This document shows positions 17,428 through 27,738 of a stretch of 64,000 nucleotides of DNA, one piece after another; within the stretch, counting starts at the first letter, position 1, and every line of letters starts with the position of its first letter. The position numbers were made by a program, and so were the translations under genes. Where the stretch lies: assembly GCF_020179475.1 (NCBI RefSeq), contig NZ_JAILXZ010000001.1, forward strand, positions 930,001 through 994,000, read 5' to 3'. The stretch comes from Novosphingobium huizhouense. Its GTDB lineage: Bacteria; Pseudomonadota; Alphaproteobacteria; Sphingomonadales; Sphingomonadaceae. The notes beneath the pieces were generated by a model. It searched no databases. It saw only the letters and a program-made list of their open reading frames with translations, and was not told the DNA's origin.

Positions 17428-18599
17428 GCGACGGTCTCCGTGCCGGCGTTGGCTTCGCGCCAGGCGCGCAGGCGCTCGGCGATCGCCAGGTCTTCGGCCG
17501 CAAAGCCGCGTGGATCGGCCGTGCGGGCCGGTGGCGGAGCCGCCGCCGCTGCCATCGCCGCAGAAGCCGCTTCCGTGGACGGTGCAGGCGGTTGCGGAGC
17601 GGCGGCGGGTGCAGCTCCTGCAGCGACCGCAGCGGGCCGTTCCGCGCGGTCCGGCGCCGCCTTGGCGGTCGCTCCCCGCCGTGGCGCGGGCGCGACAGGG
17701 AGCGCCGGCTTGCGCCGCATCAGCCCGGCGAGCAGCGGATTGGCGCTGCGCGCCGAGCGCAGCGCGTGGAGCGTGGTCAGGATGTCGGTCGGATCCTTGG
17801 TCGGAGCATTGCAGGCCGCGCCCACCCAGTCGGTGCAGTCCTGCGGGCTCGCGACGTGGCCGAGCGTGCCGCCGAAGTCGCTGTGCAGCAGGAAGCGGCG
17901 CGCATCCGGCGTCCCGGCGACTGCGGCGGCGAAGGGCAGCATGTGGTTCTGGTAGTGCATCCGGTCGCCCAGCGACTGGATGTAGATCACCGTATTGGGG
18001 AAACCTTCGCGATAGAGCGCGGCAAGGTTGCTGCGGATCACCCGCGGCAGTTCGTCCGCCCCCGACAGCGAAGGCCAGCAATAGCGCAGGTAGTCGGCCA
18101 CCGGGGTCGGGAAGTGCGCCGCGATGTCGGTCTGCGGGTTGCCCACCACCGCGATGCTGCCACGATGCAGCCACGAAAAGTAGAGCGCGGCGAAACCGCC
18201 GCCCGAATTGCCGAAATAAACGGTGCGCTGCGCCTTGAGCGCGCGCGCCGCGGCATTGAGGATGGTGCCGATCACGCCTTGTGCGTCGAACCCTTCGTGG
18301 CCTGCGTACCACGAAATGCGGAAGGGCTTGTCGAGCAGCGACATTGTCGGATCCGCCACGCTGATCTGGTGCGCGTCGGCAATCCCGGGAACGCCGTTGA
18401 CGAAGACCGGCAGGTCGCGCTTCTCGCGGTCGAGCGCGCCGTGGAAGTTGACCACCAGCCGCGTCGCGCCCTCGACCAGCTTGACGCGCAGGTCGACCTT
18501 GCCCCCCGGCGCCTCGAACGAGAGGCGGTGGAACCGCGGCCGGAGCCGGCCGAAGGTCCGGTAGACTTCGCGGTGCAACTGCGGATAGGCTTGGCTCAT
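17424..18599 (-). CDS. alpha/beta-hydrolase-like protein with disordered tail
   Basis: 391 aa. Residues 1-270 look like an alpha/beta hydrolase: LVVNFHGALD near residue 45 (oxyanion-type strand), and TVYFGNSGGGFAALYFSW near residue 125, in the nucleophile-elbow position. Note the elbow reads G-N-S-G-G-G. Residues 290-370 are Ala/Pro-rich and probably disordered. A role in adding or removing acyl groups on the capsule is possible. The start ATG at 18599 overlaps the upstream glycosyltransferase stop by ATGA, and its stop overlaps the GSCFA start in the same way. Confidence 0.8.
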   Translation of the reverse strand: MSQAYPQLHREVYRTFGRLRPRFHRLSFEAPGGKVDLRVKLVEGATRLVVNFHGALDREKRDLPVFVNGVPGIADAHQISVADPTMSLLDKPFRISWYAGHEGFDAQGVIGTILNAAARALKAQRTVYFGNSGGGFAALYFSWLHRGSIAVVGNPQTDIAAHFPTPVADYLRYCWPSLSGADELPRVIRSNLAALYREGFPNTVIYIQSLGDRMHYQNHMLPFAAAVAGTPDARRFLLHSDFGGTLGHVASPQDCTDWVGAACNAPTKDPTDILTTLHALRSARSANPLLAGLMRRKPALPVAPAPRRGATAKAAPDRAERPAAVAAGAAPAAAPQPPAPSTEAASAAMAAAAAPPPARTADPRGFAAEDLAIAERLRAWREANAGTETVA

Positions 18600-20671
18600 C
18601 GCGTTCGGTCCTGGTTGAATTGGCCTGTGTCCTCGTGCAGCGCGGCGCGGATCCGTTCCGCGTGGGTGCGCCAGCTGCGTTGTTCCATGGCGTGCCGCCG
18701 GGCGCTGCGTCCGATGGCGCGCCGCTCCTGCGAGGAAACGAGCCGTTCGAGCACGGCGGCGAGATCGTCGAGATCGCCTGCGCGGAAGAAGACCGCGGTC
18801 TCGCCCTCGGTCACCTCGTCGCGGAACACCGGCAGGTCGGGGACCAGCAGCGGCAGGCCGAGCGCCATGCCCTCGACCAGCTTGAGCGGCGGCACGATCT
18901 CGCACACGGTGCTGGGCCGCCGCGGCAGGCAGATCAGCGAGGTGCGCGACAGGCGCGCCCGCGCCTCGTCGGGCGCGACTTTGCCGTGGAAGCGGACCTG
19001 TTCGCCAAGGCCGAGCGCGGCGACCCGCGCCTCGAGCATGGCGCGGCTTTCGCCGTCGCCCATGATCTCGGCCTCGATGGCTATCCCCTTGGCGCGCAAC
19101 CGGTCGATCGCATCGATCAGCAGGTCCAGCCCCTCGTAATGCACCAGCGCGCCGGCATAGCCGAGCGTGAAGCGTTGCGGCTCCTGCGCGACGATCTCGC
19201 CGAAAGTCGCGGCGTCGATCCCGTTGGGCAGGATCTCCATCGCCACGCCGGTCAGGTCGACACGCTCGCCGAGGTAGTCCGCCAGCGCGCGCGAAATCAC
19301 CCACAGCCGGTCGGCATTGGCGGCGAGATGGAATTCGAGCGACTGGCCGAGCGCGAACCGCTCGCTGTGCTCGTAGCCGGGCTGCTTCGATGCGCGGCTG
19401 AGGTCCCACAACCCGCGCATCTCGTAGTAGAACGGGATGCCGAGCTTGCGCGCGGCGAGCATTGCCGGCAGCGCGTTGACGTGGTTGGACGCGGCATGGA
19501 TCGCGGCGGCGCGGTGCTCGCTCGCCGCTTCGGCGATCACCTCGCTGGCGCGCCAGGCATAGGCGTCGAGCGGCAGATGCTGGTCGGGCTGGGCGGCGTG
19601 GTGATAGACGATGCCGTCGCAAGCGCTGCTGCTGCCGGCGGTCCCGGCAAAGTCGCTGCGGTCCCAGGGATAGCCGGGGCGGGTCATCGCCTTCACCTCG
19701 AGCCCGGCCTGCGCGAGCGCGGCGACGAGCGACTGGGTGCGCGCGGTATAGCCGCTCAGGTGATGCGGCCGCGAACTCGCCGCGACATAGAGCAGGCGAT
19801 CGGGAAGCGGCGCATAGGCGGGCGCGCCGGCCCGTGCGAGCGTGGGCGGGGCGGCCAGCAGCCGCGCCTGCGACACGATCGCTTCGGCGCGGCGGCGTTC
19901 GCCTTCGCCATAGAAGGCGTCGGCAGGAAGCGCCTCGATCAGCCGCGCCGGCTCGACCAGCAGGCCGGCGTCGAACATGCGGAAGGCAAGCCAGACCGCA
20001 CGATGCGGTGCGGGATCGGCTTCGAACGCGCGGAGCGCGGCCTGCTTGCCCGCCTCCGGGTCGTACTGCACGACCGCGCGGGCGAGCGCGCCGTAGCCTT
20101 CGGCGCGCTTGACCGGATCGCCGGCGGCCAGCGTCTCGATCGCCTCGGCCGCCGCCGCGAAGCCGCCGCCCGCATGGAGCGCGAGAATGCGCTCGAGCGC
20201 CTCGCCGCCCAGCTCGCGCCGGGCCCGCTCGCGCTGCGCCTTGCGCTGGTTGAACTCGCGCCGCAGCGCCAGCAGCCGGCCGGGCAGCGCGGCCAGCGTC
20301 CGCGGGGTCTTGAAGCCATGGACCAGCAGGTCGCCGAGCCGCCAGACGAGCGTGCGCCGCAGCGCGAGTATGCGCGCCTCGTAGGCCTGGCTCGCGTGGC
20401 GGAACGCATTCTTCTGCGCCACCACCTCGCGGCGGAGCCGCGCGACTTCGTCGGCGAGCGCGGCGTCGGCGCGCGCCGCCGCCGGGCGGGGGACCGGTGC
20501 GGGCGCAGCGGAGGGCGCGGGCGCGGCGGAGGACGGCGCGGGCGGTGCCGCGGTTCGTTCCTCGTCCGCCGCACGGCCGGATTCAGGCGCCGCCGGGTCG
20601 CTGTCCTGCGGAGCGTGGCCGGGCTCGATGCGCACGGTCGCCGGCTCAGGTCGGCCAGATGCCGCGTACAT
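18596..20671 (-). CDS. glycosyltransferase family 4 with N-terminal coiled coil
   Basis: About 691 aa. Residues 1-65 are Ala/Pro-rich; residues 67-115 are a likely coiled coil (DEVARLRREVVAQKNAF); residues 120-280 are helical, possibly repeats. From residue 290 (RLLYVAASSRPHHLSGYTAR) to the end is a GT4 enzyme, with acceptor-side IPFYYEMRGLWDLS, EILPNGID, TLGYAGALVHYEGLDLLIDA and the donor motif EIVPPLKLVEGMALGLPLL. The start is uncertain: ATG at 20671 overlaps wecC by 26 bp, and GTG at 20635 would remove 12 residues; neither has a good ribosome site. Likely a capsule-repeat glycosyltransferase. Confidence 0.82.
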   Translation of the reverse strand: MYAASGRPEPATVRIEPGHAPQDSDPAAPESGRAADEERTAAPPAPSSAAPAPSAAPAPVPRPAAARADAALADEVARLRREVVAQKNAFRHASQAYEARILALRRTLVWRLGDLLVHGFKTPRTLAALPGRLLALRREFNQRKAQRERARRELGGEALERILALHAGGGFAAAAEAIETLAAGDPVKRAEGYGALARAVVQYDPEAGKQAALRAFEADPAPHRAVWLAFRMFDAGLLVEPARLIEALPADAFYGEGERRRAEAIVSQARLLAAPPTLARAGAPAYAPLPDRLLYVAASSRPHHLSGYTARTQSLVAALAQAGLEVKAMTRPGYPWDRSDFAGTAGSSSACDGIVYHHAAQPDQHLPLDAYAWRASEVIAEAASEHRAAAIHAASNHVNALPAMLAARKLGIPFYYEMRGLWDLSRASKQPGYEHSERFALGQSLEFHLAANADRLWVISRALADYLGERVDLTGVAMEILPNGIDAATFGEIVAQEPQRFTLGYAGALVHYEGLDLLIDAIDRLRAKGIAIEAEIMGDGESRAMLEARVAALGLGEQVRFHGKVAPDEARARLSRTSLICLPRRPSTVCEIVPPLKLVEGMALGLPLLVPDLPVFRDEVTEGETAVFFRAGDLDDLAAVLERLVSSQERRAIGRSARRHAMEQRSWRTHAERIRAALHEDTGQFNQDRTR

Positions 20672-21914
20672 CGACCAGCGGGACGCCTTCGCGCGGCGCC
20701 GGCGGATCGTCACGGAACGGGCGGTGGTCGACCAGCAGCACGCGGACGTCGGCGCTCGCGAGCGCCTCCTCGGTGCTGGCGAGGCGCACGCCGCGGTCGG
20801 CGAGCGCGGCGGGCAGCGCCGCGATGTTCGGCTCCACCGCAAGGACCTGACCCGGATAGAGCGCGGCGAGGTGCATCGCGATCTCGACCGCCGGGCTTTC
20901 GCGCAGGTCGTCGATGTCGGGCTTGAAGGCGAGCCCGAACACCGCGATGGAAAGCTGCGCCTGTTCGACGCCGCGCCGCCGGGCGCGCTCGGCGACCGCC
21001 TCGATCACCTTGCCCACGACCCAGCCGGGCTTGGCGTCGTTCACCAGCCGCGCCGCATGGATCAGCCGCGCCGCATCGGGGGTGCGGTGGACGATGAACC
21101 ACGGGTCGACCGCGATGCAGTGCCCGCCCACGCCCGCGCCGGGCTGGAGGATGTTGACGCGCGGATGGCGGTTGGCCAGCGCGATCAGCTCCCACACGTT
21201 GATGTCGAGCTTGTCGCAGATCAGCGAAAGCTCGTTGGCGAAGGCAATGTTCACGTCGCGGAAGGCGTTTTCCGTCAGCTTGCACATCTCGGCGGTGCGC
21301 GCGTTGGTGACAACGCATTCGCCCATCACGAAGGTGCTGTAGAGCGCGCAGGCCGCCGACGAGCAGCGCGGGGTCATGCCGCCGATCACGCGGTCGTTCT
21401 CGACCAGCTCGCGCAGGACGTGTCCGGGCAGGACGCGTTCGGGGCAATAGGCGATGCGGATGTCCGAGCCTTCGCCGTCGCTCTGCGGGAAGGTCAGGTC
21501 GGGGCGAGCCTCGGCCAGCCAGGCCGCCATCTGCTCGGTCGCGCCGACCGGCGAGGTCGATTCGAGCACGACGAGGTTGCCCGCGCGCAGCACCGGCGCG
21601 ATCGCCCTCGCTGCCGCCTCGATATAGGAAAGGTCGGGCTCGTGGTCGCCGCGGAACGGAGTTGGCACGGCGATCAGGAAGGCGTCGGCCGGCTCGGGGG
21701 TAACCGTCGCGCGCAGCTTGCCCGCCACCGTCGCGGCGTGGACCACCATGTCGAGATCGGGTTCGACGATGTGGACCCGGCCGCTGTTGATCGTCTCTAC
21801 CGCGTGCGGGTTGACGTCGACGCCGATCACCTCGATCCCGCGCGAAGCGAATACTGCAGCAGTCGGCAGCCCAATATAGCCGAGCCCGATTACCGATACT
21901 CTGCTGAAGGCCAT
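20646..21914 (-). CDS. wecC: UDP-N-acetyl-D-mannosamine dehydrogenase
   Basis: Oxidises UDP-ManNAc twice with NAD+ to UDP-ManNAcA. 422 aa, typical length. Rossmann motif VIGLGYIGLPTAAVFASRG at residue 7, YCPERVLPG, KLTENAFRDVNIAFANEL, and the catalytic-cysteine motif GVGGHCIAVDPWFI are all present, and AFKPDIDDLRESP marks the C-terminal domain. It follows wecB (UDP-GlcNAc 2-epimerase), giving the two-step route to UDP-ManNAcA. The start at 21914 places the Rossmann fold at the N-terminus as usual; ATG at 21965, which overlaps the wecB stop as ATGA, is a real alternative adding 17 residues. Confidence 0.94.
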   Translation of the reverse strand: MAFSRVSVIGLGYIGLPTAAVFASRGIEVIGVDVNPHAVETINSGRVHIVEPDLDMVVHAATVAGKLRATVTPEPADAFLIAVPTPFRGDHEPDLSYIEAAARAIAPVLRAGNLVVLESTSPVGATEQMAAWLAEARPDLTFPQSDGEGSDIRIAYCPERVLPGHVLRELVENDRVIGGMTPRCSSAACALYSTFVMGECVVTNARTAEMCKLTENAFRDVNIAFANELSLICDKLDINVWELIALANRHPRVNILQPGAGVGGHCIAVDPWFIVHRTPDAARLIHAARLVNDAKPGWVVGKVIEAVAERARRRGVEQAQLSIAVFGLAFKPDIDDLRESPAVEIAMHLAALYPGQVLAVEPNIAALPAALADRGVRLASTEEALASADVRVLLVDHRPFRDDPPAPREGVPLVDVRGIWPT

Positions 21915-21961
21915 GGCGTGTTCTTCGACGGGCGCTGGCGGCGATGCAATCGTTGCGGTCC

Positions 21962-23092
21962 TCATGACCACTGCTCAAGCACCTTGTGGATGCGTTCGCA
22001 AGCACGACCGTCGCCATAAGGGTTGTGGGCGAAGGCCATCTGGCGATACTTCGCCTCGTCTTCGAGCAGTTCGGCTGCTCCCTCGACGATCGCGCGGGCG
22101 TCGGTCCCGACCAGCCGGACGGTCCCCGCCTCGACCGCCTCGGGCCGCTCGGTGGTGTCGCGCATGACCAGCACCGGCTTGCCCAGCGAAGGCGCTTCCT
22201 CCTGGATTCCCCCCGAATCGGTCAGGATGAGCGTGCTGCGGACCATCATGTAGACGAACGGCAGGTAGTCGAGCGGCTCGATCAGGTGGACGTTGTCGCG
22301 CCCGGCGAGGATGCGGTTGACCGGCGCGCGGACGTTGGGGTTGAGGTGCACCGGATAGACGAAGTCGACGTCGCGGTGGCGTTCGGCAAGGTCCGCGATC
22401 GCCGCGCAGATCCGCTCGAACCCGCCGCCGAAGTTCTCGCGGCGGTGGCCGGTGATCAGCACCAGCCGCGCGCCCTCGCGCAGCACCGGCGCGAACCGGG
22501 CGGCAAGCTCGCCCGAGAGCGCGGCATCGCCCTCGAGCTTGTCCTTCACCATCAGCAGCGCGTCGATCACGGTGTTGCCGGTGACGTGGATCGTCGCCTC
22601 GTCGACGTTCTCGGCCAGCAGGTTGCGCTTCGACTGGTCGGTGGGCGCAAAGTGCAGACGCGCCAGCGCGCCGGTCAGCTTGCGGTTGGCCTCTTCGGGC
22701 CAGGGCGAGAGCAGGTTGCCGGTGCGCAGGCCCGCCTCGACGTGGCCCACCGGGATCTGCTGGTAATAGCTCGCCAGCGTGGTCGCGAAGGTGGTCGAGG
22801 TATCGCCGTGGACGAGCACGATGTCGGGCGCGAAATCCTTGAGCGGCGCCTCGATCCGGGTGAGGATCTCGCTGGTGATCCCCGACAGCGTCTGGCCCGG
22901 CTTCATGATGTCGAGGTCGTAGTCGGGCACGATCTCGAACAGGCGCAGCACCTGGTCGAGCATCTCGCGGTGCTGCGCGGTCACGCAGACCCGCGCATCG
23001 ATCCCCTCGGCCGCCGCCAGCCGCTTGACCAGCGGGGCCATCTTGATCGCCTCGGGGCGCGTTCCGAAGACGGTCAGGACCTTGCGCGTCAT
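21962..23092 (-). CDS. wecB: UDP-N-acetylglucosamine 2-epimerase (non-hydrolysing)
   Basis: Interconverts UDP-GlcNAc and UDP-ManNAc. 376 aa, family length. Landmarks: [17 protein letters not shown] at the N-terminus, [33 protein letters not shown], and [19 protein letters not shown] with RDTTERPE. Lys, His and Glu residues of the known active site lie within these motifs. Ends directly at wecC and begins 10 bp after the kpsD-like gene, placing sugar-precursor supply in the export operon. Confidence 0.96.
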   Translation of the reverse strand: MTRKVLTVFGTRPEAIKMAPLVKRLAAAEGIDARVCVTAQHREMLDQVLRLFEIVPDYDLDIMKPGQTLSGITSEILTRIEAPLKDFAPDIVLVHGDTSTTFATTLASYYQQIPVGHVEAGLRTGNLLSPWPEEANRKLTGALARLHFAPTDQSKRNLLAENVDEATIHVTGNTVIDALLMVKDKLEGDAALSGELAARFAPVLREGARLVLITGHRRENFGGGFERICAAIADLAERHRDVDFVYPVHLNPNVRAPVNRILAGRDNVHLIEPLDYLPFVYMMVRSTLILTDSGGIQEEAPSLGKPVLVMRDTTERPEAVEAGTVRLVGTDARAIVEGAAELLEDEAKYRQMAFAHNPYGDGRACERIHKVLEQWS

Positions 23093-23102
23093 CGCCGCCT
23101 CG

Positions 23103-24980
23103 TCACAACGCCAGCACCACGCGGGCGCTGACCGCGATCTGGTACAGGATCTGGGTAAGATCCTTGAACAGCTGGCGCGACTTGGAATCGACCTTGGGCA
23201 GCACGAGAATCTCGTCGCCCGCGGTGATCGCGCGGCTGTTGTCGCCCACTTCGTCGAAGCTGCCGTTCTGGTGCGCGACGACGATGCGGCGGGCATTGCC
23301 CTTCTGCGTATAGCCGCCGGCCTGGCGGACATAGCCCGCGACCGGGGCGCCGCGGTCGTAGGTCACCGCATTGGGGAACAGCACTTCGCCGCTGATCAGC
23401 ACGAGGCCGTCCTTGCCCGGAACCTTGAGCCGGTCGCCGTTCTCGAGCAGCAGGTCGTTGCGCGCCGCGCCCTGGCCGAGCACCACCTGGCCCATCGGAT
23501 CGACCTGCTTGGCGCGGTCGACCCACTTGAGGATCAGGTCGGCCTCCTGGGCGCGCAGCCGCGCCTCCTCGCTGGTGCCCGAGCGCGCGTTGAGCGCGGC
23601 GGCCTCGAGGCTCTTGAGCGAGGCGGCGAGCATGTCCTTCTGGCGCTGCTTCACGCTCTGGCGGAACAGCTGGATGTTCTCGGGCGCCGAGCGGCTCGAG
23701 AACTGCACCTTCTGCAGCAGGTCGCCCAGGTGCGAGCCGTAGGGCAGCACGTATTCCTGCGCGCTGTCGTGCTCGCCCTCGACCCGCACGGTGATCGTGC
23801 CGGGCTTCTTGTCGGCGGTGAACTCGACCTCGTCGCCATTGACCAGCGCGACGCTGCCGGCCTGGCTGATCGGGTAGTATTCGACATTCTTGACCGTGCC
23901 GGTGTTGCGCGTGATGCGCATGTTGGTCGCCGCCGCCAGCGGGCGCGCCATCATCACGAGGTCGGCGGTGGTCGCGTTCGAACCCACCGGGAATTCGAAC
24001 ACGTTGGCGTTCTCGGCAAGGCCCGAGACGGTGACGGTGTTCTGGCGCGGGCCGACGAACACGACGTCGCCGTCCGACAGGTTGATCAGCGGCATCACCC
24101 CGCGGAACAGGAATTCGTAGAGGTTGAAGCGCGCGCGCACCTGCTCGCCGCGCTTGACCTGGACCTGGATGAAGCTGCCGCGCTCGGGATCGATGCCGCC
24201 GGCAAGGTCGAGGTAGTGCAGCACCCCGTCCATGCTGGTGCCGTCGTAGAGCCCCGGCCGGCGCACGAAGCCGCCGACGAAGATGCGCACCGGCTGCGCC
24301 TCGGCAATGCTCGCATAGCTGTAGACGTTGCTCTTGTACGACCGCGCCACGGCGCGCTCGATCATGCCCTGCAGGTTCTGGTTGCGCACGCCCAGCACGT
24401 TGACCGGTCCGATCGAGGGCAGGAAGATGTTGCCGTGCGCGTCGACCGTCTGGATCTGGTTGAAGTTGAACGCGCCCCACAGCCGCACGACGATGCGGTC
24501 ACCCGCGCCGATCACGTAGTCGGGGTTGAACTGCGAGGCGCCCGCGCGGGCGAAGGCGCCGGTGAACAGCCGCGCGCCGAACGCGGGCGACTGCAGGTTG
24601 GCGCGATAGTCGAACAAGGGCGCGCCCTTGCTGCTGATCGTCGCGCCGGGCGCATCGAGCGTCGCCCCGTTCGAGAACGAGGGCACGCTGGTCGAGGGCA
24701 GCGTCACGGTCGCATCACCGGTGGTGGCATCGCCGGTCGAGGTCGGCGACCCGCCACTCCCCTGCGCGGTCGAGGCCGCGGCGATGGCGGCGGCGACGGT
24801 CGAGGGGTCGAGCCCGGAAACGACCGACGACATCGCGTCGGGGGACAGCGGGTTCATCTGCGCCGCGGCGGGCGCGGCCGCGAGCACGACGCCGGCGGCG
24901 GCGAAGGCCCCGGTCAGCAGCGGGGTGCGACGCAGCGGCGCGGCGGCGGGGCGGGGCTTGGCAAAGCGGATCAAGGTCAT
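23103..24980 (-). CDS. kpsD: capsule polysaccharide export protein (KpsD/Wza-type)
   Basis: Periplasmic/outer-membrane export protein, 625 aa. A signal peptide ([20 protein letters not shown]) is followed by a Ser/Thr/Gly-rich spacer (residues 45-110). The polysaccharide-export domain starts at [20 protein letters not shown], followed by SLBB-type beta-grasp domains ([18 protein letters not shown] near residue 235, and a later one at [20 protein letters not shown]). Near residues 430-500 an Arg/Lys-rich helical insert is present. It would carry polymer from the inner-membrane KpsMTE complex across the envelope. No lipobox Cys was seen after the signal peptide, unlike Wza. Confidence 0.9.
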   Translation of the reverse strand: MTLIRFAKPRPAAAPLRRTPLLTGAFAAAGVVLAAAPAAAQMNPLSPDAMSSVVSGLDPSTVAAAIAAASTAQGSGGSPTSTGDATTGDATVTLPSTSVPSFSNGATLDAPGATISSKGAPLFDYRANLQSPAFGARLFTGAFARAGASQFNPDYVIGAGDRIVVRLWGAFNFNQIQTVDAHGNIFLPSIGPVNVLGVRNQNLQGMIERAVARSYKSNVYSYASIAEAQPVRIFVGGFVRRPGLYDGTSMDGVLHYLDLAGGIDPERGSFIQVQVKRGEQVRARFNLYEFLFRGVMPLINLSDGDVVFVGPRQNTVTVSGLAENANVFEFPVGSNATTADLVMMARPLAAATNMRITRNTGTVKNVEYYPISQAGSVALVNGDEVEFTADKKPGTITVRVEGEHDSAQEYVLPYGSHLGDLLQKVQFSSRSAPENIQLFRQSVKQRQKDMLAASLKSLEAAALNARSGTSEEARLRAQEADLILKWVDRAKQVDPMGQVVLGQGAARNDLLLENGDRLKVPGKDGLVLISGEVLFPNAVTYDRGAPVAGYVRQAGGYTQKGNARRIVVAHQNGSFDEVGDNSRAITAGDEILVLPKVDSKSRQLFKDLTQILYQIAVSARVVLAL

Positions 24981-24988
24981 GCGTCCTG

Positions 24989-26173
24989 TCAATCGAAATG
25001 GTCGCGGACAATGGAGACGAGCAGCAGGCCGATGCCCGCAAGCAGGAAGGCGACGAGCGTGAAGACCAGCGTGTTGTAGGCGCGCCGCGGCTGCTCGGAG
25101 ATTTCCGGGGTCGTCGGCGATTGCAGGATCGAGATCTTCTTGACCGTGCGCGCGGCGTCGATCCGGCCCTTTTCCAGCGCGGCGAGGGTGGTCTGGTACA
25201 TCGCCTGGGTGAAGGCCGCTTCCTGCTGCAGCCGCTGGAACTTCTCGGTCGTGCGGTTGAGCGCGCCGTTCGACGGCGCGGTCGCCTGCTCGCGCTCGCT
25301 GGCGATCTGCGCGTCGATCGCGGCGATCTGCTGGCGCATCGAAACCACGTCGGGGTGGTCGGGCACGAGGTACGACTGCATCGTCGCCATCTGCGTCTGC
25401 AGCGCGCTCTTGCGCGCCTGGAGCTGGGTGATGATCCCGGCGACCGAGCGCAGCGTGTCTTCGGGCGAGACCAGGCCCTCGCGGTTCTGGAACGCGATCA
25501 CCGCCTGGCGCGCGCGCTGGTTGCGCTCGCTCATCCTCGCGACTTCGCCCTCGAGGAAATCGACCTGCGCCTGCGCCAGCTTGTGGTCGCTTTCGTTCAT
25601 GAAGGCTTCGCCCTCGCGCAGCATCTCGGTGACGATCTCGCGCGCGGTGACGGGGTCGAAGGCCTCGGCGCTGATCTCGAGCACGCCGTCGTAGTCGTCG
25701 TAGTCGATGCGCACGCGGTTCTGGAAGTAGTCCTCGAACGGCTCGATCGGGGTCGTGGCCGACCACAGCCGCGACAAGGGGTCGCGGTGCCAGTCGCTGT
25801 AGTGCTGGCGCAAGTGCAGCTTGGCGTCGAGCTTGCGCAGCATGTCGTGCGACAGCAGGTGGTCGCGCAGCAGCATCTGGTCCGACCGCGCTCCGCTCGA
25901 CGAGAAGCCCGAGAGCAGCCCGCCGAAGTCGGGCCCGCCGCCGGGCAGCTGGGTGCGCTGCACCACCACGTTGGCGTGCGAAACGTAGCGGTCCGACGCG
26001 ATCAGCAGCCAGTAGATCGCGCCGAGCAGGCTGGCGAGCGTGGCCAGCCCCAGCACGACATTGCGGATCCGCCGCGCCGTCCAGGGCCCGCGCACCAGCG
26101 CGCGCGGCCGGATGCGGAAGCGTTCGCGCGGGGCGTCCGGTTCGGCCTGGAGCAGGGGTGTCTCGGCATTCAT
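24989..26173 (-). CDS. kpsE: capsule export inner-membrane protein (KpsE/PCP-type)
   Basis: 394 aa polysaccharide co-polymerase-like protein. Transmembrane segments at residues ~36-57 (VVLGLATLASLLGAIYWLLI) and ~367-388 (VFTLVAFLLAGIGLLLVSIV) flank a periplasmic domain with a long coiled coil (residues ~190-330). This is the KpsE/CtrB topology. It links the KpsM-KpsT transporter to the KpsD-type export protein. The ATG at 26173 overlaps the kpsT stop (ATGA), so the two are co-translated. Confidence 0.92.
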   Translation of the reverse strand: MNAETPLLQAEPDAPRERFRIRPRALVRGPWTARRIRNVVLGLATLASLLGAIYWLLIASDRYVSHANVVVQRTQLPGGGPDFGGLLSGFSSSGARSDQMLLRDHLLSHDMLRKLDAKLHLRQHYSDWHRDPLSRLWSATTPIEPFEDYFQNRVRIDYDDYDGVLEISAEAFDPVTAREIVTEMLREGEAFMNESDHKLAQAQVDFLEGEVARMSERNQRARQAVIAFQNREGLVSPEDTLRSVAGIITQLQARKSALQTQMATMQSYLVPDHPDVVSMRQQIAAIDAQIASEREQATAPSNGALNRTTEKFQRLQQEAAFTQAMYQTTLAALEKGRIDAARTVKKISILQSPTTPEISEQPRRAYNTLVFTLVAFLLAGIGLLLVSIVRDHFD

Positions 26174-26835
26174 TGCTCTGTCGATTCCTTGTAGGCCTTC
26201 AACGCATCCTCGAGATCGTCGAACCAGTGGGCCTTGCCATTGGAGAGGAACATTCCGGCCGTGCAGAACTTGCGCAAGGTGCCGGGATCGTGGCTGACCA
26301 TGATGACGCTGGCTTCGTTGGCGCGGCGGCGGAACTCGTCGGCGGCGCGCTTGCGGAACGCCGCATCGCCGGCCGAGGTCGCCTCGTCCGAGATGTAGAC
26401 GTCGAAGTCGAAGGCCAGCGAAATGGCAAAGCGCAGCCGCGCCGCCATGCCGCTGGAGTAGGTGCGGATCGGCTCGTCGAACGCCTTGCCCAGCGCCGCG
26501 AACTCCTCGATCCGCGCCATCCGCTCGGGGATGTCGTCCTCGTGGCCGTGGATGCGGCAGACGAACTTCGCATTCTGCCGCGCGGTCAGCGTGCCCTGCA
26601 GCCCGCCGCCGAAGCCCAGTGGCCAGGACACGCGGCAGCGCCGCTCCACTTCGCCGCGGGTCGGCTTGTCCACGCCGGCAAGGATGCGCAGCAGCGTCGA
26701 CTTGCCCGCGCCGTTCGAGCCGACCAGGCCGACACTCAGCCGCGGCGGGATGGTGAAGCTCACGTCGTCGATCACCCAGCGCCCGGCGCCGTGCGCGGTG
26801 ACGTAGCGTTTCGACAGGTTGCGGGCGATGATCAT
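26170..26835 (-). CDS. kpsT: capsule ABC transporter ATP-binding protein
   Basis: ATPase subunit of the capsule exporter, 221 aa. Walker A VGSNGAGKSTLLRIL at residue 37, ABC signature YSSGMAARLRFAISLAF, Walker B VYISDEATSAGD and switch histidine in VIMVSHDPG are all intact. The lack of a C-terminal carbohydrate-binding domain and the short length match KpsT/CtrD, not O-antigen Wzt with extension. ATGA overlaps with kpsM upstream and kpsE downstream. Confidence 0.95.
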   Translation of the reverse strand: MIIARNLSKRYVTAHGAGRWVIDDVSFTIPPRLSVGLVGSNGAGKSTLLRILAGVDKPTRGEVERRCRVSWPLGFGGGLQGTLTARQNAKFVCRIHGHEDDIPERMARIEEFAALGKAFDEPIRTYSSGMAARLRFAISLAFDFDVYISDEATSAGDAAFRKRAADEFRRRANEASVIMVSHDPGTLRKFCTAGMFLSNGKAHWFDDLEDALKAYKESTEQ

Positions 26836-27644
26836 CGTTCGGCGATCCTGAAGGCGAAGCGGATCTGCAGCGCAAGGCCTAGGAACACCGTCACGCCGGC
26901 CCAGGCGAAAAGATAGGTCGGGTCGGTCTCGGGCACCGCATCGTAGCTGCGCGAGATCGCCGAGCGCGCCATCTCGACCCCGTGGGCGATCGGGTTGAGC
27001 ATCAGCACCTGGCGGATCGGCTGCGACAGGCTGGAGATCGGGAAGATCACGCCCGACACCAGGTACAGCGGCCGCAGCACGATCTGCAGCAGCAGCTTCA
27101 ATTCGCGCACCAGCGAGGTCAGCGCCGAGACGATCATGCCGAAGCCGAACCCGAACAGCCACATGCCCGCCAGCGCGCCGAGCATCTCGAGCGGATAGTC
27201 GGGCTGGAACGGATGGCCCCAGACCTCGACCAGCGCGATCAGCAGCAGCCAGGTCACCACGCTCATCGTCGCCTCGAGCAGCGCGCGGGCGATCAGCGTG
27301 TCGATCGGCTTGACCTGGCGATAGGCGAAGAGCGCGCTGTTGTCGTTGGCGACATTGGCGACGCCATCGGCGGTCTTGCGGAAGATGAAGTAGGCCTGCA
27401 GGCCGACCATGACCCAGATCGCGGTGTCGAGCTCGCCCACCTTGTGCACGCGGATGACGCTGTAGAGCACCATCAGGTAGAGCACGTGGAACACCGGCTC
27501 GACCAGCACCCAGATCCACGAGACGCGGCTGGCGAACAGCTTGGCTTCGGCCTCGCGCAGGATCAGCGCGCGCCAGACCCCGAGCGTGACCTGCAGCTGC
27601 GATCGAGATGCGCCAGAAGCTATGACCGAACTCCCCAGTGCCAC
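26832..27644 (-). CDS. kpsM: capsule ABC transporter permease
   Basis: Inner-membrane permease of the ABC-2 type, 270 aa with about six transmembrane segments (VEPVFHVLYLMVLYSVI; VVTWLLLIALVEVWG; AGMWLFGFGFGMIVSAL; LYLVSGVIFPISSL; AWAGVTVFLGLALQI). The amphipathic N-terminal helix VWRALILREAEAKLF is typical. The GTG at 27644 is the nearest plausible start but has only a weak ribosome site; the kdsA stop offers an ATGA at 27740 in another frame (see findings), so the 5' end is uncertain. Confidence 0.9.
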   Translation of the reverse strand: MALGSSVIASGASRSQLQVTLGVWRALILREAEAKLFASRVSWIWVLVEPVFHVLYLMVLYSVIRVHKVGELDTAIWVMVGLQAYFIFRKTADGVANVANDNSALFAYRQVKPIDTLIARALLEATMSVVTWLLLIALVEVWGHPFQPDYPLEMLGALAGMWLFGFGFGMIVSALTSLVRELKLLLQIVLRPLYLVSGVIFPISSLSQPIRQVLMLNPIAHGVEMARSAISRSYDAVPETDPTYLFAWAGVTVFLGLALQIRFAFRIAER

Positions 27645-27738
27645 GCATCCGCGCCGGAATCCGGCAGCGAACGCGACGTCTCCAAGCGGCGCTCCGGTCG
27701 GTCCTCCCCCACGCCCCGGCGCGCGCTTAGCGTAACGC

